NCBI GenBank assembly: GCA_021373015.1
Contig: JAJFTJ010000005.1
Span: forward strand, 62,001-126,000
Direction: 5' to 3'
Length of the DNA stretch: 64,000 bases
Origin: Nitrospiraceae bacterium
GTDB lineage: Bacteria > Nitrospirota > Thermodesulfovibrionia > Thermodesulfovibrionales > UBA1546
The translations under genes were made by a program, and so were the position numbers. The notes beneath the pieces are model-generated. The model was given only the letters and a program-made list of their open reading frames with translations. It searched no databases and was not told where the DNA came from. Positions within the stretch are counted from its first letter, which is position 1, and the number at the start of each line of letters is the position of its first letter. This document shows positions 1 to 8,455 of this stretch, in pieces.

Positions 1-1
1 G

Positions 2-619
2 TGCGGAGTGACTGTCTCTATAGAAAAAGGAGAATTCGTAGCGATCATGGGACCTTCTGGCTCAGGCAAATCAACATTCATGAATATTATCGGATGCCTC
101 GACAAGCAGACCAGCGGTGAATATCTGATAGACGGTATTGATACTGCAAGCCTTTCAAGAGATGAGCTTGCAGGAATAAGAAATAAAAAAATAGGTTTTG
201 TGTTCCAGGGTTTTAATCTTTTGTCCAGAACATCGGCAATAGAAAATGTTGAACTCCCTATGTTGTATAACGGATTTACGCCTGAGGAACGAAGAGAAAG
301 GGCTATGAATGCGTTAAAGCTTGTAGGGCTCGATGGTAGAGAACATCATCATCCCAACCAGTTATCAGGCGGACAACAGCAGAGGGTTGCCATAGCCAGA
401 TCACTTGTTAATGATGCTCCTATGATTCTTGCTGATGAACCAACAGGAAACCTCGACACAAAAACAAGCAATGAGATAATGGATCTTTTTGTAAATCTTA
501 ATAAAAAATCGGAGATAACAATTATTCTTGTGACTCACGAACCTGATATAGCGGCATATGCGCGGAGAAATATAAAATTCGTAGACGGCAGAATAATAAA
601 AGACGAGAAGAGAAAATAA
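2..619 (+). CDS. MacB/LolD-type ABC transporter ATP-binding protein (5' end outside window)
   Basis: This is the cytoplasmic ATPase of a MacB/LolCDE-type ABC system. The reading frame is open to the left edge, and in this family about 25 residues normally precede the first residues seen, so the gene is truncated by the window. Walker [10 protein letters not shown] lies at bases 50-76, followed by a Q-loop (FVFQ), the signature LSGGQQQR, Walker B (ILADEP with the catalytic Glu) and an H-loop His (VTHEP). One base separates its stop from the permease gene, so the two are a transport pair. MacB proteins of enterics fuse ATPase and permease in one chain; here they are separate. The substrate (peptide, antibiotic or lipoprotein) cannot be told from the sequence. 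Confidence 0.93.
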   Translation, partial: CGVTVSIEKGEFVAIMGPSGSGKSTFMNIIGCLDKQTSGEYLIDGIDTASLSRDELAGIRNKKIGFVFQGFNLLSRTSAIENVELPMLYNGFTPEERRERAMNALKLVGLDGREHHHPNQLSGGQQQRVAIARSLVNDAPMILADEPTGNLDTKTSNEIMDLFVNLNKKSEITIILVTHEPDIAAYARRNIKFVDGRIIKDEKRK

Positions 620-620
620 T

Positions 621-1850
621 ATGATTTATATACCCTCGGCATTAAAGATTTCTCTTAGAGCGCTCAAGGTGAATAAGACTCGTTCTGCGCTGACTATGCT
701 TGGAATAATTATAGGTGTTGGAGCTGTAATAACAATGCTTGCAGTAGGAACAGGAGCAAGCAGAAAAATTGCTGAGCAGATCGCAAGCACTGGAAGCAAT
801 CTTATTATGGTACTTTCCGGAGCAACTACTTCAGGCGGAGTTAGAATGGGAGCAGGTTCCCAGCCAACTCTTACAACAGGAGACGCTGAGGCAATACAAA
901 AAGAATTGTCTGCAGTTGCGTATGCTGCGCCTATTCTGAGTGGAACAGCGCAAATAGTCTATGGAAATCAGAACTGGTCCACAGGTGTCACAGGCACGAC
1001 ACCTGAGATGCTTGATGTAAAAGAATGGGCATTGTCTTCAGGAAGACCGTTCACTTCAGAAGATGTAAAAAGCGCAACAAAAGTCTGTCTGCTGGGCCAG
1101 ACTGTGGTTGACAGCCTTTTCGGAAGTCTTGACCCTGTTGGTCAGATTGTAAGAATAAAAAAAGTTCCTTTTAAGGTCATCGGTGTTCTTGATAAAAAAG
1201 GCCAGTCTGCGACTGGACAGGACCAGGACGATGTTATCTATGTTCCTGTAACTACCGCACAAAAAAAACTTTTCGGAACTACTCTGCCTGGTATGGTCAG
1301 GTTTATCATGGTCAAGGCAAAAGGATCTGAAGAATTGCCAGCTGCTGAAAAACAGATTACAGAACTGCTCAAACAGAGGCATAAAATAGGTTTTAAAAAA
1401 GATTTAGATTTTACTGTTAGAAATCTCACTCAGATGATGCAGGCGGCTGAAGAATCAACAAGAGTTATGACGCTGCTTCTTGGCGCGATTGCTTCTGTGT
1501 CTTTGCTTGTTGGAGGGATAGGCATTATGAACATAATGCTTGTTTCTGTTATAGAGAGGACAAGAGAGATAGGGATACGTATGGCAGTCGGAGCTAAAAC
1601 ATGGGATATAAGGCTGCAGTTTATTATCGAGGCGCTTATTCTTTCTATGACAGGAGGAATAATAGGAATAATTCTCGGCATAACAAGCTCGGAAATCCTG
1701 TCTTTTACAGCTGGATGGACAACAGTAGTCTCAGTTTTTTCTATAGTGCTTTCGTTCAGTTTTTCTGCGATTGTCGGGATATTTTTCGGTTTTTATCCGG
1801 CATATAAGGCGTCTCTGCTTAATCCAATAGATGCCTTGAGATATGAATAA
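621..1850 (+). CDS. MacB-like ABC transporter permease (FtsX family)
   Basis: This 409-residue inner-membrane permease is the partner of the upstream ATPase. A first membrane segment lies near residues 24-45, then a large periplasmic MacB_PCD domain (about 48-275), then three C-terminal membrane segments forming an FtsX domain. The family's hallmark stretch around GIMNIMLVSVIERTREIG and the C-terminal ALRYE are present. MacB-type permeases do not move substrates across the inner membrane. They use ATP hydrolysis mechanically to drive periplasmic substrates outward with an adaptor and an outer-membrane channel. The next gene encodes an adaptor, though of EmrA rather than MacA type. No TolC-like gene is visible. 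Confidence 0.92.
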   Translation: MIYIPSALKISLRALKVNKTRSALTMLGIIIGVGAVITMLAVGTGASRKIAEQIASTGSNLIMVLSGATTSGGVRMGAGSQPTLTTGDAEAIQKELSAVAYAAPILSGTAQIVYGNQNWSTGVTGTTPEMLDVKEWALSSGRPFTSEDVKSATKVCLLGQTVVDSLFGSLDPVGQIVRIKKVPFKVIGVLDKKGQSATGQDQDDVIYVPVTTAQKKLFGTTLPGMVRFIMVKAKGSEELPAAEKQITELLKQRHKIGFKKDLDFTVRNLTQMMQAAEESTRVMTLLLGAIASVSLLVGGIGIMNIMLVSVIERTREIGIRMAVGAKTWDIRLQFIIEALILSMTGGIIGIILGITSSEILSFTAGWTTVVSVFSIVLSFSFSAIVGIFFGFYPAYKASLLNPIDALRYE

Positions 1851-1874
1851 ATTATATTTTGAAGGAAAAAATAG

Positions 1875-2972
1875 ATGGATGAAATGAATGTTGTCAGCAA
1901 TAATGATAAAAGAAAAAAGACAGCTCTTGTTGTATTTGGCGTTCTTGTCATAGTAAGCTCAATCTCACTTGCAATCTATCTTCCGTATAAAGAAAGTCAT
2001 ATAAGCACAGACGATGCATTTATAACAGGACGCATTCATACGATCAGCGCAAAAGTTTCCGGGACAGTAAAAATTGTGTATGTAAATGATAATCAGTTTG
2101 TGAAAAAAGGAGATATGCTTCTTGAGATAGACACACAGGATTATGACGTGAAGGTTAAAGAGGCATCATCAGCTTTTGATGCAGAAAAAACAAGGCTCTC
2201 AGAGCTTAAGTATAAGCTCGAGACAGCAAAACAGCAGTATGAAGAGTTAAAGGCAGTGCTTGGCTCGGCAAAAGCGAATCTTGAACTTCAGGAAGCGAAT
2301 ATGAAACAGTCTGAATCAGACATGAAGAGAGCAGAAGAACTTTTTAAAGAGGAACTTATTTCAAAAGAAAGGTATGAAAAAACAAAGACAAGCTATGATA
2401 TTGCAAATGCACAGCTTAAGGCTTCAAGAGAAGAACTAAAACAGATTGAGTCACGGCTTCTAACTCAGAAGGCTGTGATAAAACAGACTGCTGCAGCACT
2501 GGAACCTCAGAAATCAACCATTAAACAAAAAGAAGCGCAGTTTGATGCATCGAAACTTAATCAGGGTTATACAAAGATCTATGCGCCTGCAGATGGGAAT
2601 GTAACAAAAAAATCACTTGAGGCTGGGAATCAGGTACAGGCAGGACAGCCTTTAATGGCGGTTGTGCCGCTTGATGATATCTGGGTTATTGCTAATTACA
2701 AAGAGACACAGCTCAAAAAGGTTAAATCTGGACAGAGAGTGAAGATAAAAGTTGATACTTATTCTGGAAAGACATTTGAAGGCACGGTTGACAGCATTAT
2801 GGCAGGCACAGGCGCAGTATTTTCGTTATTTCCCCCTGAAAATGCAACCGGAAATTATGTAAAGGTTGTTCAGAGAATCCCTGTGAAGATTGCCTTTGAC
2901 AAGGGAACTGATCCTGGACATGTGCTCAGAGTAGGCATGTCTGTTGTAACCACGATTATTATTGATAAATAA
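1875..2972 (+). CDS. emrA: EmrA/HlyD-type membrane fusion protein
   Basis: This 365-residue periplasmic adaptor has a short cytoplasmic N-terminus and one membrane anchor (about residues 16-36). A split biotinyl-lipoyl domain follows (VSGTV near 57-61 and the YAPADGNV region near 237-245), interrupted by a long coiled-coil hairpin rich in Glu, Lys, Ala and Gln (about 85-225). A C-terminal beta-barrel completes it. The start is preceded by GAAGGA. The STDDAFITG motif after the membrane segment is typical of EmrA adaptors that work with 14-helix MFS pumps, and such a pump follows 39 bases later. It could also serve the upstream ABC pair, as all four genes run together. Confidence 0.92.
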   Translation: MDEMNVVSNNDKRKKTALVVFGVLVIVSSISLAIYLPYKESHISTDDAFITGRIHTISAKVSGTVKIVYVNDNQFVKKGDMLLEIDTQDYDVKVKEASSAFDAEKTRLSELKYKLETAKQQYEELKAVLGSAKANLELQEANMKQSESDMKRAEELFKEELISKERYEKTKTSYDIANAQLKASREELKQIESRLLTQKAVIKQTAAALEPQKSTIKQKEAQFDASKLNQGYTKIYAPADGNVTKKSLEAGNQVQAGQPLMAVVPLDDIWVIANYKETQLKKVKSGQRVKIKVDTYSGKTFEGTVDSIMAGTGAVFSLFPPENATGNYVKVVQRIPVKIAFDKGTDPGHVLRVGMSVVTTIIIDK

Positions 2973-3011
2973 ATCTTCTCTTGTGGTTTTGTCATTGCAA
3001 AATTAAAATGA

Positions 3012-4523
3012 ATGAATAAGTGGATTGTTGCTTTAACAGTAATGCTTCCAACACTTATCGAAATCATCGATACGTCTGTTGTAAATGTCTCGCTTGACCA
3101 TATACGCGGAAGTCTCTCGGCAGGCATAGATGAATCTACATGGACAATAACATCCTATCTTGTATCTAACGCAATAATCATCCCGATGACCGGGTGGCTG
3201 AGCAGACTATTCGGCAGAAAAAAATATCTTATATTTTCACTTATGCTTTTTACAGTAAGTTCTTTTTTATGCGGCACGGCATGGAATCTTCAGAGTCTGG
3301 TCTTATTTAGAATTTTGCAGGGTATTGGCGGAGGAGCTTTGCAGCCGATATCACAGTCAATACTTCTTGAAACTTTTCCACAGAAACAGCATGGAATGGC
3401 AATGGCGATATTTGGTGTCGGAATAATGTTCGGCCCAATAATAGGACCATTGCTCGGCGGATGGATTACTGATAATTGGTCATGGCACTGGATATTCTTT
3501 ATTAATATACCTATTGGGGTTGTATCGATACTTATGGTCATGTTTTTCATAGAAGACCCTCATTACATGAGACAGATGAAGATGAAGATAGACTATTGGG
3601 GTCTTGCATTGCTTGCAGTTGGTCTTGGCTGTCTTCAGATAGTGCTTGATAAGGGTCAGCAGGAGGACTGGTTTTCGTCAAACTTTATTACATGGCTGGC
3701 TACAATCTCAGCATTGTCTTTAGTTCTTTTTATAATCGTGGAATTTTTTGCAGAACATCCTATTGTTAATCTGAAGACATTTAAAAATATCTCGTTCAGC
3801 ACAGGCAGTACAATAATGTTTCTGGCTTTTTTTAATCTTTTCGGCAGTATCGTTCTTCTTCCAATTTATCTTCAAACTTTAATGGGCTACAATGCAACAC
3901 TTGCAGGTCTAGTACTGGGGCCCGGAGGAATAGCAACTCTGGTTGCAATGCCAGTAGCAGGAAAGCTTGTAACAAAAATGAATCCAAAACTTCTTCTTGC
4001 TTCAGGGATAGGCATAGCTGCATATTCAACATATCTGATGTCTAATTTCAATCTCATGGCTGATTTCGATACTATAATTTGGCCGCGTGTTGTGCTTGGC
4101 GTTGGAATGGGTTTTTTATTTATTCCTCTTACGACTCTTACAATGTCAGAAATTAAAAAAGAGGAGATGGCAAATGCTACAGGAATATTTAATCTGCTCA
4201 GGAATCTCGGCGGGAGTTTTGGAGTTGCATTTGTAACTACTATGGTTGCAAGACGCTCCCAGTTCCATCAGGTAAGACTTGTTGAGCATCTGACTCCATT
4301 TGATGCGAATTATCAGATTCTCTCGTCACAAACATCTCAAATGCTCCAGAGTAAAGGATTAGATGCAGCATCCTCACAGCAGGGGGGACTGGCAGTAATA
4401 TATAATCAGATGTTAAAGCAGGCTTCCATGCTTTCTTTTAATGATGCATTTCATCTGTTGAGTGTACTTTTGCTATTTACTGTGCCGCTTGTTTTTATAA
4501 TAAGACGCAATAAGAAAAATTAA
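3012..4523 (+). CDS. emrB: EmrB/QacA-type drug efflux MFS transporter (DHA2 family)
   Basis: This 503-residue, very hydrophobic protein has about 14 predicted membrane segments, the DHA2 pattern. The antiporter motif C is visible around residues 133-150 (GVGIMFGPIIGPLLGGW), and the first helix carries the conserved Asp in EIIDTSVVNV. Proteins of this family expel drugs or other hydrophobic compounds in exchange for protons. With the EmrA-type adaptor just upstream, an outer-membrane channel would complete a tripartite pump; none is in the window. An ATG at 3008 is out of frame; 3012 is the in-frame start. No substrate can be assigned. Confidence 0.93.
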   Translation: MNKWIVALTVMLPTLIEIIDTSVVNVSLDHIRGSLSAGIDESTWTITSYLVSNAIIIPMTGWLSRLFGRKKYLIFSLMLFTVSSFLCGTAWNLQSLVLFRILQGIGGGALQPISQSILLETFPQKQHGMAMAIFGVGIMFGPIIGPLLGGWITDNWSWHWIFFINIPIGVVSILMVMFFIEDPHYMRQMKMKIDYWGLALLAVGLGCLQIVLDKGQQEDWFSSNFITWLATISALSLVLFIIVEFFAEHPIVNLKTFKNISFSTGSTIMFLAFFNLFGSIVLLPIYLQTLMGYNATLAGLVLGPGGIATLVAMPVAGKLVTKMNPKLLLASGIGIAAYSTYLMSNFNLMADFDTIIWPRVVLGVGMGFLFIPLTTLTMSEIKKEEMANATGIFNLLRNLGGSFGVAFVTTMVARRSQFHQVRLVEHLTPFDANYQILSSQTSQMLQSKGLDAASSQQGGLAVIYNQMLKQASMLSFNDAFHLLSVLLLFTVPLVFIIRRNKKN

Positions 4524-4554
4524 TAAGCTGGCTTATTATATGCATGTTAAAATA

Positions 4555-4577
4555 CCTTACTTAAGAGTAAGGGATAT
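4555..4577 (+). promoter_or_regulatory. Hairpin overlapping the ribosome binding site of the NuoE-like gene
   Basis: CCTTAC (4555-4560) can pair with GTAAGG (4567-4572) around a six-base loop. The likely Shine-Dalgarno, AAGGGA, lies mostly in the 3' arm and its end is six bases from the ATG at 4581. The hairpin could therefore limit translation initiation. The pairing is seen directly; any regulatory role is inferred, and a short AT-rich hairpin may be chance. Confidence 0.3.
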
Positions 4578-4580
4578 TAT

Positions 4581-5042
4581 ATGAAGCGATCAAACGAAGA
4601 TATTTTGCACAGACATTTAGAAAACAACGGTAATATTATATCTCTTCTGCAGGACATACAGGCAGTATTTGGTTACATACCCAGAGAGTCAATCTATTAT
4701 TTTTCTGAAAAACTTAATATCCCTTCGGCTTATATTTATGGAGTGGCAACCTTCTACTCTCAGTTCAGGTTAAATCCGGCAGGCAAACATAAGATTACAG
4801 CATGCTGCGGCACAGCGTGTCATGTAAAAGGAGCAGAAAAAATAATAGACAGCCTTAAACTTGAATTAGGGCTGGACGACAAAGAAGACACGACAAAAGA
4901 CGGAGAATTCACTCTCGAAAAAGTTGCTTGTCTTGGCACCTGCAGTTTTGCTCCTATTGTTTTGATAGACGGCAAGGTAAGGGGCAAGGTCAAGCATGAA
5001 ATTTTAGTAAGAGAGATAAAATCAATGAAAAAGAAGAAATAG
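4581..5042 (+). CDS. nuoE: NuoE-like [2Fe-2S] subunit of an NADH-dependent electron-transfer complex
   Basis: This 153-residue thioredoxin-fold [2Fe-2S] protein is homologous to the 24-kDa subunit of complex I and to HndA/HydC of NAD(P)-linked hydrogenases. The four cluster ligands are in place: Cys75-x4-Cys80 and Cys117-x3-Cys121. It would pass electrons to or from the flavin subunit encoded two bases downstream. No other complex I genes and no hydrogenase or formate dehydrogenase catalytic gene lie nearby, so this is an isolated diaphorase module rather than part of a nuo operon. Confidence 0.93.
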   Translation: MKRSNEDILHRHLENNGNIISLLQDIQAVFGYIPRESIYYFSEKLNIPSAYIYGVATFYSQFRLNPAGKHKITACCGTACHVKGAEKIIDSLKLELGLDDKEDTTKDGEFTLEKVACLGTCSFAPIVLIDGKVRGKVKHEILVREIKSMKKKK

Positions 5043-5044
5043 AT

Positions 5045-6823
5045 ATGAAAAAGGATATATTGATAAGGGTATGCATGGGGCCTGCAGGTATTGCTGCAGG
5101 AGGGAAAGATATTCTTGACGAATTCAAAAGAATTTTTCATGAAAAAAAGATAAAGGCATCAGTCGGCAAAAAATGCTCATCTCATCAGGTTGGCTGTATG
5201 GGTTTGTGCGCAAGTGATGTTTTGGTCGACATTGTCATTGACGGAATTAAGACAGTATATCAGCATGTGAAGCCTGACATGGTCGAAAAAATAGTAGAAG
5301 ATCATATTATTGGCGGGAAACCTGTGCATAGATGGATGGCTGACGAGATTCTGGTGGATTTTAATAAAAAACAGATGAAAATAGTTCTTTCTGATTGTGG
5401 AAAAGTTGATCCTGAAGATATCGAATCTTACATATGCGCAGATGGATATGCATCTGCGCGCAAAGTTTTTTCCTCAATGAAACCTGAAGATGTTATCAAT
5501 GAAATAAAATTATCTGGTTTGCGTGGAAGAGGAGGAGCAGGTTTCCCCACGGGTTTGAAATGGGAGTTGGCAAGAAAGGCTCAAGCAGATACAAAATATA
5601 TTATCTGCAATGCTGATGAAGGAGACCCCGGAGCATTTATGGACAGGGCAGTCATAGAGGGGAACCCGCATTCTGTTGTGGAAGGAATGATAATAACAGC
5701 GTATGCTGTTGGTTCTGAGAAAGGTTATGTGTATATAAGAGCAGAATATCCTCTTGCTGTTGAGAGACTGAGGCTTGCTGTTAAACAGGCGGAGGACAAA
5801 GGTTTTTTAGGAAAGAGGATATTCAATTCAGACAAAAATTTTAATATTGTTATAAAACTCGGAGCAGGCGCGTTCGTCTGCGGGGAAGAAACAGCGCTGA
5901 TAGCTTCCATCGAAGGGCAGAGAGGAATGCCCAGATCCAAACCGCCTTTTCCTGTGAATAAGGGTTTATGGGAGAAGCCGACAGTCATCAATAATGTCGA
6001 GACACTGGCGAATATCCCTTACATAATCAAAAAAGGCCATGCGTGGTATTCATCATACGGGACTGAGAAATCAAAAGGCACAAAGGTATTTGCTTTAACA
6101 GGCAAGATAAAAAATACCGGACTGATAGAAGTGCCGATGGGCATAACCCTCAGAGAGATAATCTATGACATTGGCGGCGGACTTGATGAGGGAAAAAATT
6201 TAAAAGCTGTTCAGACAGGCGGTCCGTCAGGAGGGTGCATTCCAGCCAGTATGCTCGACATAAAATTCGATTACGAGTCTCTTGCACAAGCAGGCTCTAT
6301 AGTTGGTTCCGGAGGGATGATAGTTCTGGACAATGATGACTGTATGGTGAATATAGCTGAATATTTCACACGGTTTACTCAGTCAGAATCTTGCGGAAAG
6401 TGCGTTCCATGCAGAATAGGGACTAAGAGACTTCTTGAGATACTGGAAAAAATAACAACCGGTAATGGAGAAGAAGGAGACATAGAAAAACTTGAAGAAC
6501 TGAGCGAATATATAAAAAAAACATCTCTCTGCGGTCTTGGACAGACAGCACCTAATCCTGTGCTCAGCACTATAAAATATTTCAGGAACGAATATGAAGC
6601 GCACATAAGAGAAAAAAAGTGTCCCGCAAAAGTATGCAAGCACCTTCTTATATATGCGATTCACAAAGATATATGTACAGGATGCGGTGCCTGCAAGAGA
6701 GTATGTCCTCAAGAAGCTATAGTAGGCGACCATAAGTTTCCGCACAGGATAGAACACATTAAATGCATAAAATGCGGTGCGTGTTATGACATCTGCCGGT
6801 TGAATGCAGTGGGCAGGAGTTAA
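5045..6823 (+). CDS. nuoF: NuoF-like flavoprotein with N-terminal thioredoxin-like and C-terminal 2[4Fe-4S] domains
   Basis: This 592-residue diaphorase subunit resembles HndC/HydB. Residues 1-100 form a thioredoxin-like [2Fe-2S] domain. The NADH/FMN-binding core follows, with the glycine-rich GRGGAGFPTG near residue 160 and CNADEGDPGAF near 188, then an SLBB domain. The NuoF-type [4Fe-4S] ligands are Cys450, Cys453, Cys456 and Cys496. Two ferredoxin clusters follow (Cys544/547/550/554 and Cys574/577/580/584). Such proteins move electrons between NAD(P)H and ferredoxin or a partner enzyme. The N-terminal domain keeps Cys10, Cys44, Cys51 and Cys55, but Gly15 replaces the usual second Cys of the Cx4C pair. 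The physiological partner is not encoded here. Confidence 0.93.
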   Translation: MKKDILIRVCMGPAGIAAGGKDILDEFKRIFHEKKIKASVGKKCSSHQVGCMGLCASDVLVDIVIDGIKTVYQHVKPDMVEKIVEDHIIGGKPVHRWMADEILVDFNKKQMKIVLSDCGKVDPEDIESYICADGYASARKVFSSMKPEDVINEIKLSGLRGRGGAGFPTGLKWELARKAQADTKYIICNADEGDPGAFMDRAVIEGNPHSVVEGMIITAYAVGSEKGYVYIRAEYPLAVERLRLAVKQAEDKGFLGKRIFNSDKNFNIVIKLGAGAFVCGEETALIASIEGQRGMPRSKPPFPVNKGLWEKPTVINNVETLANIPYIIKKGHAWYSSYGTEKSKGTKVFALTGKIKNTGLIEVPMGITLREIIYDIGGGLDEGKNLKAVQTGGPSGGCIPASMLDIKFDYESLAQAGSIVGSGGMIVLDNDDCMVNIAEYFTRFTQSESCGKCVPCRIGTKRLLEILEKITTGNGEEGDIEKLEELSEYIKKTSLCGLGQTAPNPVLSTIKYFRNEYEAHIREKKCPAKVCKHLLIYAIHKDICTGCGACKRVCPQEAIVGDHKFPHRIEHIKCIKCGACYDICRLNAVGRS

Positions 6824-6844
6824 TTCTATAAAAAATAGTTTTAA

Positions 6845-6874
6845 GTGACAAAAAGCTTTTAGATGATTTATACT
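6845..6874 (+). promoter_or_regulatory. Candidate sigma-70-type promoter for the small Cys protein
   Basis: GTGACA at 6845-6850 matches five of six bases of the -35 consensus and is followed after 18 bases by TATACT (6869-6874), a good -10. Transcription would begin near 6881, about 37 bases before the 68-residue reading frame. Support is by consensus only. Confidence 0.45.
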
Positions 6875-6917
6875 ACTTCTCGAATAAGACCTCGATTATG
6901 ATCCTGATTGAAAATCA

Positions 6918-7124
6918 ATGAAGAAAAGAATCCTAGAAAAACAATTTTCAGAGACAACAGGCAAACTGCATCTGCCCTGTCCATACAGAGAGTCTACTGG
7001 AATTTACACACATGTAGTTCTAAGAGGCGGATATTGCTATCGTTCAGAACGGTGTTCGATTGTAAAATGTAAATATAACCGCATTCAGGCTGATATAAAT
7101 TCCTTGATCTCGATTGTCTGGTAA
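6918..7124 (+). CDS. Small Cys-containing hypothetical protein
   Basis: This is a possible 68-residue gene in the gap between the NuoF-like gene and mazG. The product is basic, with no membrane segment or signal peptide. Four cysteines (21, 40, 46, 51) and His18/His32 could bind a metal, and a CPYRESTG...VLRGGYCYR stretch looks non-random. I do not recognise the family. A good promoter lies just upstream (6845-6874), but there is no clear Shine-Dalgarno before the ATG. It does not overlap its neighbours. It may be a real small protein or a chance frame; homologs in related genomes would settle it. Confidence 0.45.
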   Translation: MKKRILEKQFSETTGKLHLPCPYRESTGIYTHVVLRGGYCYRSERCSIVKCKYNRIQADINSLISIVW

Positions 7125-7168
7125 TTTTAGCTCTCCATTAATTTTGTTTTCTGCTATTATTCTTGATT

Positions 7169-7948
7169 ATGGACTTTAAAAAACTTGTAGAAATAATGTC
7201 AGCGCTCAGAGCAGAAAACGGCTGTCCATGGGATAAAGAACAGACAAGAGCGTCTCTAAGACCTTTTCTTTTAGAGGAAACATATGAACTGCTTGAGGCT
7301 CTGGACGAAGATAATCCGGAAAAGATAAAAGAAGAACTCGGAGATATTCTTTTACAGATAGTGTTCCATTCTCAGATAGCAAAAGAAAAAAAAGAGTTTG
7401 ATATTTATGATGTGGTTAAGACGATCAGCGATAAAATGATCAAAAGACATCCGCATGTTTTTGCCGGAATACAATTTAAGAGCAAGGCAGAGCATCAAAG
7501 ACACTGGGAAGAAGAAAAAAAGAGAGAAGGCAAAAAAAGAGAGTCAGTCCTTGAAGGAGTTCCCAAGGCATTACCGTCTCTCTTGAGAGCGCATAAGCTT
7601 CAGAAAAAAGCTGCAAGGGCTGGTTTTGACTGGGAGAAGACGGATGATGTAATTAAAAAGCTTGATGAAGAACTTAATGAGTTCAAGACTGCGCTTAACA
7701 ACAATAGACAGTCTGAGATCGAGGATGAACTGGGAGATATTTTTTTCGTGCTTGTTAACATATCAAGATTTGTAGGAGTAAATCCTGAGGATGCGCTCCG
7801 AAAAACAATCAGCAAATTTATATCAAGATTCCGCTATATAGAGATGAAGGCATCAGAGAGTGAAAGGAACCTTTCAGACATGGCGCTTGAAGAAATGGAT
7901 GCTTTGTGGGATGAGGCAAAAACAAAGAGCAGAAATAAGACAGATTAG
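7169..7948 (+). CDS. mazG: Nucleoside triphosphate pyrophosphohydrolase MazG
   Basis: MazG removes pyrophosphate from (d)NTPs and is thought to clear damaged nucleotides or limit ppGpp. This full-length protein (259 residues from this ATG) has two all-alpha MazG domains. The N-terminal one carries the NGCPWDKEQT opening and the metal-binding LLEETYEL and EELGDI acidic motifs. The C-terminal one repeats LDEELNEF and EDELGDI. A TTG two codons upstream (7163) is the alternative start; neither has a Shine-Dalgarno. The sequence TGCTATTAT (7152-7160) is an extended -10 ending eight bases before the ATG, suggesting a leaderless transcript. It converges with the HIT gene. Confidence 0.92.
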   Translation: MDFKKLVEIMSALRAENGCPWDKEQTRASLRPFLLEETYELLEALDEDNPEKIKEELGDILLQIVFHSQIAKEKKEFDIYDVVKTISDKMIKRHPHVFAGIQFKSKAEHQRHWEEEKKREGKKRESVLEGVPKALPSLLRAHKLQKKAARAGFDWEKTDDVIKKLDEELNEFKTALNNNRQSEIEDELGDIFFVLVNISRFVGVNPEDALRKTISKFISRFRYIEMKASESERNLSDMALEEMDALWDEAKTKSRNKTD

Positions 7949-7975
7949 ATGATATTGTGATAAATCGGAACTCTA

Positions 7976-8455
7976 TTATTTGGTGAAGATTTTTAAAAGG
8001 TTGTCATAAGTGTTCAGTATATGTTCGGGGATCACTTTTGTTTCACTGACTGTAGTCATGAAATTCGTATCACCTGCCCATCTTGGAACAACATGAAGAT
8101 GGACATGTTCCTTTATCCCTGCTCCTGCAGCAGCCCCCATATTAATGCCGAGATTAAAACCTTCGGGTTTCATAAGATCATTAAGACATTTTATTGAATA
8201 TTGAGTAACCTTTGAAAAATCCAGAAGCATATCATCATGCAGATTTTCTATAGAAGGCGTATGAATATTTGGCACAACCATAAGATGACCGTTGTTGTAA
8301 GGATATAAATTCATAATAACAAAACAGTGTCTGCTTCTGTAGAGGATCAGATTTTCTCGGTCTTTTTTCTCCTTGAGTTTATTACAGAACAGACATCCGG
8401 GCTCTTTTTTCGAGGCAATAAAATCCATTCTCCATGGCGCCCATATTGTCCTCAT
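7976..8455 (-). CDS. HIT family hydrolase (AP4A-hydrolase/phosphorylase-like)
   Basis: This 159-residue histidine-triad protein has the catalytic motif His117-Val-His119-Leu-His121-Val-Val near the C-terminus, and Cys21/Cys24 near the N-terminus that fit the zinc site of many bacterial HIT proteins. The N-terminal WAPWRM and the NLYPYNNGHLMV segment match the branch related to diadenosine polyphosphate phosphorylases. The physiological substrate is uncertain; family members act on nucleotidyl phosphoanhydrides or phosphoramidates. Its ATG directly abuts the stop codon of the DUF3047 gene, so the two are co-transcribed. Confidence 0.93.
   Translation of the reverse strand: MRTIWAPWRMDFIASKKEPGCLFCNKLKEKKDRENLILYRSRHCFVIMNLYPYNNGHLMVVPNIHTPSIENLHDDMLLDFSKVTQYSIKCLNDLMKPEGFNLGINMGAAAGAGIKEHVHLHVVPRWAGDTNFMTTVSETKVIPEHILNTYDNLLKIFTK

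Noticed and set aside
4521-4538. TAATAAG/CTTATTA hairpin after the MFS gene as a terminator
   Set aside because: It is AT-only in the stem and has no T-run after it.
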